A stretch of DNA of 13,957 nt, from contig CAMARL010000034.1 in the NCBI GenBank assembly GCA_945860325.1, forward strand, positions 1 through 13,957, written 5' to 3'. Every line of letters starts with the position of its first letter. The first letter of the stretch is position 1. The DNA comes from Spirosoma fluviale (GTDB lineage: Bacteria > Bacteroidota > Bacteroidia > Cytophagales > Spirosomataceae). The notes under the pieces are model-generated. The model saw nothing but the letters and a program-made list of their open reading frames with translations. It searched no databases and was not told the DNA's origin. This document shows, one piece after another, positions 5,169 through 12,997 of the stretch. The translations under genes were made by a program, and so were the position numbers.

Positions 5169-7999
5169 TAAAAACCTAAATCTAAAACTAATGGATAAAA
5201 TTCGTATTGATTTAATCGAGGCTTATATAATAACCTAATTCCAAGTTCAAAACCTTGCGAAAAGCGAAGAACATGAAAGTTAGATGAAATATCTAAGCCA
5301 ACGGATTCATAGGATTTATACAGATTTGAATTGTTTAAATCAGGGACGCCTCTGCTTAAATCCATGAAAATATTTCCTTTAAATCGAGTAAAATACAATA
5401 AACGACCTACTTTAATCGACGTATTTGCGATCGGGAATTTATAATCTAATGACAAATTTGTCCACCTCTGATTGACTTCATAAAGATATCCTCTAGTAAA
5501 CACAAAAGGACTATTGAAATTATAATTACCCTTCATTTCTTGTTGGAATGATGCTCTTATCAAAAATCCATGATTTTTAAAAAAACCCGGTAAATAAAGT
5601 TTCGCCTGAATTCCCCATAATTCGGATTGAAGGGATTGCTTAAATGGCATTCCATTCCAATAGAGATTCAATTGATAACCTAATTTAGACTGAAGATCCC
5701 AAAGAGATTTATTTAGTAATTTAGAATAATTGATTTGGTAGATCATAGATGAATATGTTCCATCAAAAGCTTCTGATTTATATCGCAAGGGAAGATTATA
5801 ACCGTCAACCTTAAATATCGAATAAGTACTTGACACATATAATTGTTCTTGGAACGCTCCACGAGTAAGTAACAAAGGAATCCTAATGCCAATATCCATT
5901 TTGGTTTGGTTCCATTGATCAGATCTTAAACTATCCAAAGGACTTTTTTTATCAATATAAAGGGATGTATTTCTAGGACCTTGCTGGAAAGATAAATCAA
6001 CCACTGGAAACCAACCTTGATACGAAGCACGGATGTATTTAGTTCCGGTTTGCTCACTAGCATCATATATAAAACCTAATCCCAATTGGAGTGTATTGGT
6101 CAAGTTTTTTGACAAAAGACCTAAATCCAATTTATTGAATTGCGAATTAATTAAGGGACCCCAAGCGTATGGGTTAATTAAATTCCAACGACTATAAGTA
6201 GAAACATCAAAGTTTTCTTGTTTAAACGCACGAGGAGCCACAGCCGAGTGATCATTTAAATCAATCGAGTACGATTCATTCAACCGTCCTACACCAATTT
6301 GATTACCCGTTGCGGCATACTTAGAAAATACGTAGGGCTCTGATGTTACGTTTGAAAAAGATATAGAATAAGCGCCAAACTGAGTTTGAGTTACATAGTT
6401 TATTGAATTATCCTTGAAATTCCAACGGGCTAATTGGTCCACATGGCCAACGGGTAAGTTGAAATACACATAATCCCCATGTAAAAAAGTGGCTGCTATA
6501 TTATTGGAACCAAAATCATGTTTGGCAATTACCTCTTTCAACATATAATTATATATAACGATTTGTTTTCGGCCATTATGAAGTGAAATATAGGACAATA
6601 ATTCACCAGAAGATATTCTAGGTTGGATTACCTGAATCAATGAATTAAAATGTAAGCTGTCGACCAATACTTTTGTCTCCTTCTCATAAATTTTTAGGAT
6701 AGACTCCCCATTATTCTGCAATTCTAAATAGGATATATACTTAGAATCAGGGCTAATACTTGGGCATATCGACTTTTTATTAGTCGTCCATATCGATTTT
6801 AAATTACGTTTAAGGTCATAAAAAACTAATTTAGTATGCTGTTTTTGCGTATATCTAGGATGATATACTATTTCAGACCAAACAACAAATTGATCAGAAG
6901 CAGAAAGCATATTACTCGGATAAGCTTGACCAATTAAACACAATTTTCTTTCTTTAAAATTTTCAATTTCAACTAATGAAGAAATTTCTTGAAAGCCTGA
7001 TTTGATCGCGATGACTTTCCCAAACCCAATATTTTGAGGAAAATCATAGGTTGTAAATCCACTTTTTATTTTTGGAGAAATAATCGAATATGAAGAATCA
7101 ATATCTTTTTTTCGAATTGTATCCAATTGTTTTTGTAAGATCTGCTCAACGAATCGATCAATACTTGACCCAAATTTCTTTTTTACTTGCTTAGAAAAAG
7201 AAAATAGGCCAGGTTTATTTAAGGTATTCTGCCATAAATGACCAATCTCATTAAATCCATTTTGTGATGATAATTTATGTGTAATAAATTGGCCGAAAAC
7301 ATAGTGATTAGGCATATTTTCCCTAAAATTCCTAGACATTAACTTACTGTAACTTGGAACACCAAATTGCATTAAATAGGCGTTTAACGTGTTTGAGAAC
7401 TGGGGTATATTTGATCTACCTATCTGGTTATTCAAACGAGTTTCTGTTTCTATAGCATCACCTTCCCATAGCCAATTAGGAATCAACAAATTACTGTAAA
7501 GACCTTGGCCATTACTACCCCAAAATAGTTTAAATATACGGCTGATGCCTGTGGTAGCCAATTCGTTTTGATAAATATGCCTAGTTTCGTGACTAGATAA
7601 TAAATGGAGCCAATCATTGGTCGATTGCAAGCTGACATCTTGACTAGGTGTCGTATAAAACTCTCCTCTAGGTGCATAAAGACTTACAAAACCATTTGAA
7701 ATCAATCCCTGATTTTGTAAAATAATAGACCATTTAGTACGTAAACTATTATTTAAAATTTTAGCCTCTGGCCAGTGAGTTGACAAAGATCTTGCCGCCG
7801 TAAATGCCAATGAATCTGCTCCTTCTGGATAAATTACACGAACTGCCTCACCCCGAATTCTTATTTGCTTAAAATGTAAATGGGACGGATTTTGTTCTAA
7901 TATTGGATATACTATTTGTGAATATCCAGAAAATGAAATTACAGTTAAGAAGGAAAAAATAATTCTTAAAACCATTTTAAGACTTGCTCTATGAGCCAT
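5168..7999 (-). CDS. Outer-membrane protein: gluzincin-like metalloprotease domain, beta-propeller, beta-barrel
   Basis: A 943-residue secreted protein in three apparent parts. (1) Signal peptide ending GYSQ (25-28), then a peptidase-MA-like domain: HETRH at 137-141 fits HExxH (His137, Glu138, His141), and WLWEGDAIETE (176-186) supplies Glu179 as the probable third zinc ligand, as in M1-type WLxEG motifs. (2) About 310-590: short repeated beta segments such as VVWSEIVYHPRY and CPSISPDSKYISYLE, typical of TolB/PD40 propellers. (3) About 605-943: alternating beta strands ending LVLDLGF, with a terminal Phe as in outer-membrane barrels. The protease is therefore probably periplasmic or surface-exposed and anchored by its own barrel. 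The ATG at 7999 overlaps the aldehyde dehydrogenase by 34 bases. An in-frame ATG at 7975 (Met9) would give a 10-base overlap and a more conventional signal peptide, and may be the true start. Substrate unknown. Confidence 0.82.
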   Translation of the reverse strand: MAHRASLKMVLRIIFSFLTVISFSGYSQIVYPILEQNPSHLHFKQIRIRGEAVRVIYPEGADSLAFTAARSLSTHWPEAKILNNSLRTKWSIILQNQGLISNGFVSLYAPRGEFYTTPSQDVSLQSTNDWLHLLSSHETRHIYQNELATTGISRIFKLFWGSNGQGLYSNLLIPNWLWEGDAIETETRLNNQIGRSNIPQFSNTLNAYLMQFGVPSYSKLMSRNFRENMPNHYVFGQFITHKLSSQNGFNEIGHLWQNTLNKPGLFSFSKQVKKKFGSSIDRFVEQILQKQLDTIRKKDIDSSYSIISPKIKSGFTTYDFPQNIGFGKVIAIKSGFQEISSLVEIENFKERKLCLIGQAYPSNMLSASDQFVVWSEIVYHPRYTQKQHTKLVFYDLKRNLKSIWTTNKKSICPSISPDSKYISYLELQNNGESILKIYEKETKVLVDSLHFNSLIQVIQPRISSGELLSYISLHNGRKQIVIYNYMLKEVIAKHDFGSNNIAATFLHGDYVYFNLPVGHVDQLARWNFKDNSINYVTQTQFGAYSISFSNVTSEPYVFSKYAATGNQIGVGRLNESYSIDLNDHSAVAPRAFKQENFDVSTYSRWNLINPYAWGPLINSQFNKLDLGLLSKNLTNTLQLGLGFIYDASEQTGTKYIRASYQGWFPVVDLSFQQGPRNTSLYIDKKSPLDSLRSDQWNQTKMDIGIRIPLLLTRGAFQEQLYVSSTYSIFKVDGYNLPLRYKSEAFDGTYSSMIYQINYSKLLNKSLWDLQSKLGYQLNLYWNGMPFKQSLQSELWGIQAKLYLPGFFKNHGFLIRASFQQEMKGNYNFNSPFVFTRGYLYEVNQRWTNLSLDYKFPIANTSIKVGRLLYFTRFKGNIFMDLSRGVPDLNNSNLYKSYESVGLDISSNFHVLRFSQGFELGIRLLYKPRLNQYEFYPLVLDLGF

Positions 8000-9390
8000 T
8001 TAGTTTTAAAAGTGTAAGGAGGGTAAAAATTGTTTAACAGGTTTGTATATTGTTTTAAGACTGATTTTTGATTTGAAAATTCTTGAAAACCAAACAAACC
8101 TCCTGATTTACCAATACCCGAATTATTTACTCCACCAAAAGGTAGATTAGAATGTCCAAACTGTATCAGACAATCATTGACCACGCTAGTTCCCGAACTT
8201 GTATTATTTAAAATATAATCTGAAAATAAGGTATCTTTTGAAAAAACATAAAGCGCCAAGGGCTTTTCCTCTTTCAATAATTTTGTAACTACTTCGGTTT
8301 CTTCTTTAAACGTCAATATGGGTAAAATAGGTCCAAATATTTCTTCCTGCATAATCAACATATCTTCCGTACAATTTGCCAATAGGGTTGGCCCTATAAA
8401 ACAAGAAGATTCATCTATCTCGCCTCCATAAATGACCGTAGCCCCTTTGGATTTAGCGTCATCCAATAAATGACATATGCGGTTAAAATGTTTAGCATTA
8501 ACGATTCGAGCATAATCATTACTATTTTTAATGCCCTTATTATCTTGGTCATAAAATAATTTTATTGTTTCCTCTAATGCGCCAATAAAAGAATAATACA
8601 CCTTTTCGTGTACATATAAATAGTCTGGGGCAATACATGTTTGCCCATTATTTAAAAATTTTCCCCAAGCGATTTTTTTTGCTGTAGGTAGAATGTCCAC
8701 ATTCGAATCAATAATAGCAGGAGATTTCCCACCTAACTCAAGTGTTACGGATGTCAAATGCTTAGCTGCAGCTCGCATAACAACCTTGCCAATCGCAGGG
8801 CTACCCGTAAAAAATATGTGATCAAATTTCTGCTCTAACAAATGCGTGGACACTTCGGCATCCCCTTCAAAGACTGCCACTTCGCTTTCATCAAACAAAG
8901 ACACAATCATTTTTTTAATAAAGGATGAAGTGTTAGGGCTTAATTCAGAGGGCTTTAAAATAACCGCATTACCAGCTGCAATGGCATGAACCAATGGGTT
9001 AATCGCTAAATTAAATGGGTAGTTCCATGGTGCAATAATTAAACAAAGCCCTTTAGCTTCCGACATAATGTATCCTTTGGTTCCTAATAGAAGGAGAGGA
9101 GTTCCCACTTTTCTTGGCTTCATCCAAGATTTCAAATTAGAGATAATATGAGCTATTTCCCTTTTTACCCCGAGTAACTCACCTATAACAACTTCTGAAC
9201 TAGGTTTTTTAAAATCAGCATATAATGCATCATAAAGCTCTTGCTTGTGCGAAAGCATATATTTTTCGATCGATTTCAACTTAGCAATACGTTCCTCCGC
9301 GCTAGAATTTTTTAACCGTTGGCATGATAATTTTTGCAAGAATAACACCTTGTCAATGGCCTGTTCAGTACTAATCGTTTCGTTCATCAT
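7966..9390 (-). CDS. Aldehyde dehydrogenase, class 3-like
   Basis: Oxidises an aldehyde to the acid with NAD(P)+. The 474 residues carry all catalytic parts: PWNYPF (121-126) with Asn123 of the oxyanion hole, FTGSPAIGK (194-202) for the dinucleotide, Glu218 in LELGGKSP as general base, nucleophile Cys252 in NNGQTC, and EEIFGPI (349-355). The length and the C-terminal YPPY (456-459) followed by an amphipathic tail rich in Trp, Leu and Lys resemble ALDH3 enzymes, which often act on medium- or long-chain aldehydes and associate with membranes; the substrate is inferred from that resemblance only. Its first ATG (9390) overlaps the upstream stop as ATGATGA; a second Met follows at 9387. It lies inside the menE operon, with no evident tie to quinone synthesis. 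Confidence 0.93.
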   Translation of the reverse strand: MMNETISTEQAIDKVLFLQKLSCQRLKNSSAEERIAKLKSIEKYMLSHKQELYDALYADFKKPSSEVVIGELLGVKREIAHIISNLKSWMKPRKVGTPLLLLGTKGYIMSEAKGLCLIIAPWNYPFNLAINPLVHAIAAGNAVILKPSELSPNTSSFIKKMIVSLFDESEVAVFEGDAEVSTHLLEQKFDHIFFTGSPAIGKVVMRAAAKHLTSVTLELGGKSPAIIDSNVDILPTAKKIAWGKFLNNGQTCIAPDYLYVHEKVYYSFIGALEETIKLFYDQDNKGIKNSNDYARIVNAKHFNRICHLLDDAKSKGATVIYGGEIDESSCFIGPTLLANCTEDMLIMQEEIFGPILPILTFKEETEVVTKLLKEEKPLALYVFSKDTLFSDYILNNTSSGTSVVNDCLIQFGHSNLPFGGVNNSGIGKSGGLFGFQEFSNQKSVLKQYTNLLNNFYPPYTFKTKWLIEQVLKWF

Positions 9391-10154
9391 AAATTTTGTT
9401 GGAATAAATCCCTTAATTTCATTTCTAAATTATCAAAATAATTAGTATTTCCACTAGGTTTTCTAAGTGAATCTCCTGCAATATACCAAAATCCATCCCC
9501 GGGAAATATGGCAAATGCGCTTGATCGTTTTAAATCTTCCAATGCCTTATCCGTAATAAATTCAGCTATAAAAATAGTGTTTACCATATCTTGCAATTTA
9601 TCCCAGTCGGATATAGTGGCTAATGTACCATTCGAGTCTGAATAGGTAAAATTCAGATTAGCGAATGACATTTCGCCTTGGTATTTATTCCAAGAATCGT
9701 TTACATCTTTAAACTGAAAACCTAAAAACAATGGATATTCTTTTCCCGCCACTTCAAAAATTGCTTGCATTAATTCTTGAATAAGGTTTTCTTCAAAATC
9801 TAAAAATCTAGGCACATAAGTTGACGAATTAGCCGCTTCAATCGCGATAAATGGCTCAGCATCTTTAGGATCACAAGAACCTGAACGGTATTTAGAAAAA
9901 CTGAGAGCCAATCGATTCTTCCAAATAATAGGTAATTCACCCGACCATTCAAATTTATCTTCCACACTTAAACCTTCCAATATTAATTCTTCACTTGAAA
10001 AATCTTCTCTTTCCAAATATTGTATATGTAAAGCGAGGGCCAACGAATCATTTTCGAAACCTTTAAAATCAAACAAAGCCTCAAAATGATAGGGAGCTGG
10101 GATATCACTAGGACTTTCATAGAAAAGTTTGAAATCTTGATTTAAAAAATCCAT
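9387..10154 (-). CDS. Conserved-looking acidic protein of unknown function
   Basis: I do not recognise this 255-residue protein. It has no signal peptide and no membrane segment, so it is probably cytoplasmic. It is visibly acidic and rich in aromatic residues. The N-terminal half alternates beta-like segments (PYHFEALFDF at 21-30, LALALHIQYLE at 38-48, LALSFSKYR at 82-90). The middle has a helix-like stretch NLIQELMQAIFEVAGKEY (123-140). The C-terminal third contains SAFAIFPGDGFWYIAGDSL (212-230), the most motif-like piece. It begins 2 bases after the menE stop and its TGA overlaps the aldehyde dehydrogenase start by 4 bases, so expression must be coupled to both. Normal codon use, intact frame and tight packing argue that it is a real gene. 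Confidence 0.82.
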   Translation of the reverse strand: MDFLNQDFKLFYESPSDIPAPYHFEALFDFKGFENDSLALALHIQYLEREDFSSEELILEGLSVEDKFEWSGELPIIWKNRLALSFSKYRSGSCDPKDAEPFIAIEAANSSTYVPRFLDFEENLIQELMQAIFEVAGKEYPLFLGFQFKDVNDSWNKYQGEMSFANLNFTYSDSNGTLATISDWDKLQDMVNTIFIAEFITDKALEDLKRSSAFAIFPGDGFWYIAGDSLRKPSGNTNYFDNLEMKLRDLFQQNL

Positions 10155-10156
10155 GT

Positions 10157-11221
10157 TTATGATTTTAAATTGTTTAAATACAAAGTTAATGTATTTGGAC
10201 GATCAATTTTTCCGGATTTTGTATATATAAATTGAGGCAAAATAATGACTTCTTTAGGAACTTCCCAAGAATGTAAATTCAATTTTAAATTATCCAATAG
10301 TTGTAATTGATTATGAAATTCATCTTTAGTTTCTATAAATAAAACTAATTTTTGACCATAAAAATCATCATGTAAGCCATATGCAAATGTTTTACATACA
10401 ATAGAGTGATGGGCAAAAAATGATTGACAACATTTTTCAATTAATTCTGGATGAATTTTTCTGCCCCCCGAATTTATTACGAAATCTTTCCTCCCTAAAA
10501 TGCTGAATTGGTTTACATTGATAATCTCAGCTACATCATTTGTTTCAATCCATTGGTTAAGGGTACTAGGCGAATTTATACATAAACAACCTTGGTCATT
10601 CATTTTAATCTGTACATCCTGTAAACATTGATAAATTGTATCTTCTGAACTGATCAGCTTAAAAGCGATATGAGAAGAGGTTTCTGTCATCCCATAGGTT
10701 TGGAAAATAGGCAATTGGATTTCTTTCGTCAACAATTCTACGGAAGAGGTTAATTCTGATCCGCCAATTAAAATACCTTTAACATCCGAAAAAAACGCAA
10801 ATAAATTGGCATTTGATTGTAGAATCGTAGACCACTGAGTGGTAACAAATGAAGCTAGGTGAATATTGATTGGATTTGTAATTCCTTCTAGAGGGTTTTG
10901 TGAAGGTTCGATAATGACAATGTTAAGCTTTAAAACTAAAGCACGCACAAGCATCATGGCCCCAGCAATATATTCAATGGGTAAGCAAAGTAAAACATGA
11001 TCTCCTTCTTGTAAATTGAGCCAATGCTTTGTCATGTTAGCAGATTCAATCATACTAGTTCGTGACAAATAAATAGGCTTAGGCTTTCCTGTAGAACCGC
11101 TCGTATGAAATAAAAACTCGTTTTTACCCAATTCCCACTGCCGACAAAAATCAAAAACTTCTTTTTGAAAAGAGTTGACTGGTTCAGGATAATTAGCATT
11201 ATGTGGATTAAATACGAGCAT
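10157..11221 (-). CDS. menE: o-Succinylbenzoate-CoA ligase (short form)
   Basis: Adenylates o-succinylbenzoate and loads it on CoA in menaquinone synthesis. The AMP-binding signature HTSGSTGKPK (39-48) is intact, with TYGMTETSS (175-183), GRKDFVINSGGRK (243-255) and the C-terminal SGKID with Lys338, the expected adenylation lysine. At 354 residues it is about 100 shorter than typical E. coli or Bacillus MenE and lacks most of the N-terminal subdomain before the P-loop, as I recall for Bacteroidota MenE proteins. The acyl-CoA ligase family is certain. The MenE assignment rests on this short form and on menB starting about 540 bases away on the opposite strand. A perfect TAATTTTG -7 element lies 16 bases before the ATG. 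It heads a five-gene minus-strand run. Confidence 0.88.
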   Translation of the reverse strand: MLVFNPHNANYPEPVNSFQKEVFDFCRQWELGKNEFLFHTSGSTGKPKPIYLSRTSMIESANMTKHWLNLQEGDHVLLCLPIEYIAGAMMLVRALVLKLNIVIIEPSQNPLEGITNPINIHLASFVTTQWSTILQSNANLFAFFSDVKGILIGGSELTSSVELLTKEIQLPIFQTYGMTETSSHIAFKLISSEDTIYQCLQDVQIKMNDQGCLCINSPSTLNQWIETNDVAEIINVNQFSILGRKDFVINSGGRKIHPELIEKCCQSFFAHHSIVCKTFAYGLHDDFYGQKLVLFIETKDEFHNQLQLLDNLKLNLHSWEVPKEVIILPQFIYTKSGKIDRPNTLTLYLNNLKS

Positions 11222-11237
11222 AAATTAATATTCTCTC

Positions 11238-11245
11238 CAAAATTA
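11238..11245 (-). promoter_or_regulatory. -7 promoter element for the menE operon
   Basis: On the minus strand this reads TAATTTTG, a perfect TAnnTTTG match, 16 bases before the menE ATG, giving a leader of about 10 bases. It lies in the 84-base divergent region. No well-spaced -33 TTTG is seen; a TTTG at 11251-11248 is too close. For the plus-strand operon only a one-mismatch candidate, TAATTTCG (11259-11266), is visible. Confidence 0.5.
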
Positions 11246-11305
11246 GCCAAACATTCTCTAATTTCGTGGGTTAATAAGGGGTTCAATCATAATTAACACT
11301 CATTA

Positions 11306-11761
11306 ATGTCAGAAGAATCGTTTTTAAATCCTATAAATCCTGAAAAGGTTGCTCAAAATCCTGGGTTACTTCCTTATGCCCACACAGCAGGTGGAGCCGT
11401 CATTAAGCCGGAAGATATGGGTAAAACTAAAGGACGATCGGTAAAAGCCATGCGCCAGCAAACCGATCGGCAAATGAATCAGCTTTATGAACAAATGGAG
11501 GTTTTAGCCAAACAGGCAAAACTTTTGTCCGAACGTAAAGAAATTTCAGAACGAATTTATGATGCCGCTATGGGTTTTGAACCTATCATAAGCGAAACCT
11601 ATTATTTATATGAAAAAGAATCAGGTCAAGATTTATTATCTTTAGTAGCACCAGAAGAATGGGGTCGCTCTTTTAAATATAGTAGATTTTTAGCAAAAGT
11701 AACATTATTAGCGGATCATACTTGGGATGTCACTTACAACGATGATTTAAACGATAAGTAA
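11306..11761 (+). CDS. DUF2452 family protein
   Basis: A 151-residue protein that I place in DUF2452 from its conserved start NPGLLPYAHTAGGAVIKPED (18-37) and the later GRSVKAMRQQTD (43-54), the helical pair QLYEQMEVLAKQAKLLSERK (59-78), ISERIYDAAMGFEP, YYLYEKESGQ and LVAPEEWG (113-120). The middle (about 50-85) is probably an amphipathic or coiled-coil helix. No signal peptide, no membrane segment and no catalytic motif are visible. The biochemical role is, to my knowledge, unknown. It is the first gene of the plus-strand run and its stop is one base before the menB ATG, so it is expressed with a menaquinone enzyme. That may be a functional link or only shared housekeeping expression. The family recognition is from memory of the pattern. 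Confidence 0.85.
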   Translation: MSEESFLNPINPEKVAQNPGLLPYAHTAGGAVIKPEDMGKTKGRSVKAMRQQTDRQMNQLYEQMEVLAKQAKLLSERKEISERIYDAAMGFEPIISETYYLYEKESGQDLLSLVAPEEWGRSFKYSRFLAKVTLLADHTWDVTYNDDLNDK

Positions 11762-11762
11762 A

Positions 11763-12587
11763 ATGATAACAAAAGTAAATTGGGAAACCATTAAAGAATA
11801 CACAGATATTTTATTTCAATTTTATAATGGAATTGGGAAAATTTCAATTAATAGACCACACAAACACAATGCATTTACACCGCTAACAGTCCAAGAAATG
11901 TCTGAAGCGATGGAATTAGCACGTCAAGATACAAGAATAGGAGTGATCATATTAACCGGAGAAGGTGGTAAAGCGTTTTGTTCAGGGGGTGATCAAAGTG
12001 TGCGAGGAGACGGGGGTTATATAGGACAAGACCAAGTACCAAGATTAAATGTTTTGGATCTGCAAAGACAGATTCGAACTATTCCGAAACCTGTTATTGC
12101 CATGGTGGCCGGTTGGGCCATAGGCGGAGGACATGTTTTACATGTGATTTGCGACTTAAGTATTGCAGCCGATAATGCTCGATTTGGTCAGACTGGACCT
12201 AATGTAGGTTCATTTGATGGAGGTTTTGGAGCATCCTATTTAGCTCGGGTTGTCGGTCAAAAAAAAGCAAGAGAAATTTGGTATTTATGTGACCAATATG
12301 ATGCAAAAGAAGCTTATGAAATGGGGCTGGTCAATAAAGTTGTTCCTTTAGAAGAATTAGAAAGTACAACCATATCCTGGTGTGAAAGAATTTTAGAAAA
12401 AAGTCCCTTAGCTTTACGAATGTTAAAATCTTCCTTTAATGCTGAGTTAGATGGCCAAGCCGGTATTCAAGAACTAGCGGGCAATGCTACTTTATTATAT
12501 TATTTATCGGATGAAGCTAAAGAGGGTAAAAATGCTTTCCTAGAAAAGCGCAAACCTGATTTTTCTAAATTCCCTAAATTTCCTTAG
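11763..12587 (+). CDS. menB: 1,4-Dihydroxy-2-naphthoyl-CoA synthase
   Basis: Crotonase-fold enzyme that closes the naphthoquinone ring of o-succinylbenzoyl-CoA, the step directly after MenE. The 274 residues match E. coli MenB closely with an offset of 11. FCSGGDQ (72-78) is in the substrate region and GWAIGGGHVLH (117-127) holds the oxyanion loop. FGQTGP (141-146) has Gln143 and Gly145, which with Trp173 are the residues that bind bicarbonate in type I enzymes, so this should be bicarbonate-dependent rather than the type II form with Asp at the Gly position. SFDGG supplies Ser150 and Asp152, and Tyr247 matches the catalytic Tyr258. The end KRKPDFSKFPKFP is typical of MenB. It is separated by single bases from DUF2452 upstream and the EVE gene downstream. 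Confidence 0.97.
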   Translation: MITKVNWETIKEYTDILFQFYNGIGKISINRPHKHNAFTPLTVQEMSEAMELARQDTRIGVIILTGEGGKAFCSGGDQSVRGDGGYIGQDQVPRLNVLDLQRQIRTIPKPVIAMVAGWAIGGGHVLHVICDLSIAADNARFGQTGPNVGSFDGGFGASYLARVVGQKKAREIWYLCDQYDAKEAYEMGLVNKVVPLEELESTTISWCERILEKSPLALRMLKSSFNAELDGQAGIQELAGNATLLYYLSDEAKEGKNAFLEKRKPDFSKFPKFP

Positions 12588-12588
12588 T

Positions 12589-12993
12589 ATGAATTATTGG
12601 TTAGTAAAATCAGAACCTTTCAAATATTCCTGGGATGATTTCGTTAAAGAGGGGAAATCCGTTTGGGATGGGGTAAGAAATTACCAAGCAAGAAATAATA
12701 TGAAAGAAATGAAAAAAGGTGATTGGGTCTTTTTTTATCATTCTAATGAAGGGATGGAGGTCATAGGCCTTGCAGAAGTGAAAAAAGAATTTTTTCAAGA
12801 TCCTACTACAGAAGACCCAAGGTGGGTGGTCGTAGAAATCATACCTATCAAAAAATTCAATAAAACAGTTACTTTAAAAATGATGAAATCCGATGATCGA
12901 TTGTCTAATTTAGCTCTGATAAAACAATCTAGGTTGTCCGTAACGCCTGTCGGGAAACAAGAATTTGATATAATATTAAGTTTAGCCGAGTAG
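12589..12993 (+). CDS. EVE domain protein (PUA-like fold)
   Basis: A 134-residue single-domain protein. MNYWLVKSEP (1-10) and VWDGVRNYQARNNMKEMKKG (25-44) are the EVE signature, followed by DWVFFYHSN, GLAEVKKEFFQDPT, DPRWVVVEI and the closing SRLSVTPV (114-121). EVE proteins resemble human THYN1 and YTH/PUA-like readers; the fold has an aromatic pocket for modified bases, and relatives recognise modified cytosine or are fused to restriction or toxin domains. This stand-alone copy has no nuclease, methylase or toxin neighbour, so a defence role is not supported here; a nucleic-acid or tRNA-related housekeeping role is more likely. It starts one base after menB. Confidence 0.93.
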   Translation: MNYWLVKSEPFKYSWDDFVKEGKSVWDGVRNYQARNNMKEMKKGDWVFFYHSNEGMEVIGLAEVKKEFFQDPTTEDPRWVVVEIIPIKKFNKTVTLKMMKSDDRLSNLALIKQSRLSVTPVGKQEFDIILSLAE

Positions 12994-12997
12994 TACT

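Noticed and set aside
7483..7677. 64-codon minus-strand frame
   Set aside because: Sits inside the metalloprotease-barrel gene in another frame; the host gene has clear domain motifs across this stretch.
9245..9445. 66-codon plus-strand frame
   Set aside because: Antisense across the coupled start of the aldehyde dehydrogenase; no motif.
11259..11266. TAATTTCG as -7 element for the plus-strand operon
   Set aside because: One mismatch to TAnnTTTG, no suitable -33, and AT-rich DNA yields such matches easily; not listed as a feature.
11050..11286. 78-codon minus-strand frame
   Set aside because: Overlaps the menE N-terminus and its promoter in another frame; no recognisable protein pattern.
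12610..12798. 62-codon minus-strand frame
   Set aside because: Antisense to the EVE gene, whose signature is clear.
12589..12993. EVE protein as part of a defence system
   Set aside because: EVE domains occur in restriction systems, but no methylase, nuclease, toxin or mobile gene is nearby and the gene is packed against menB.
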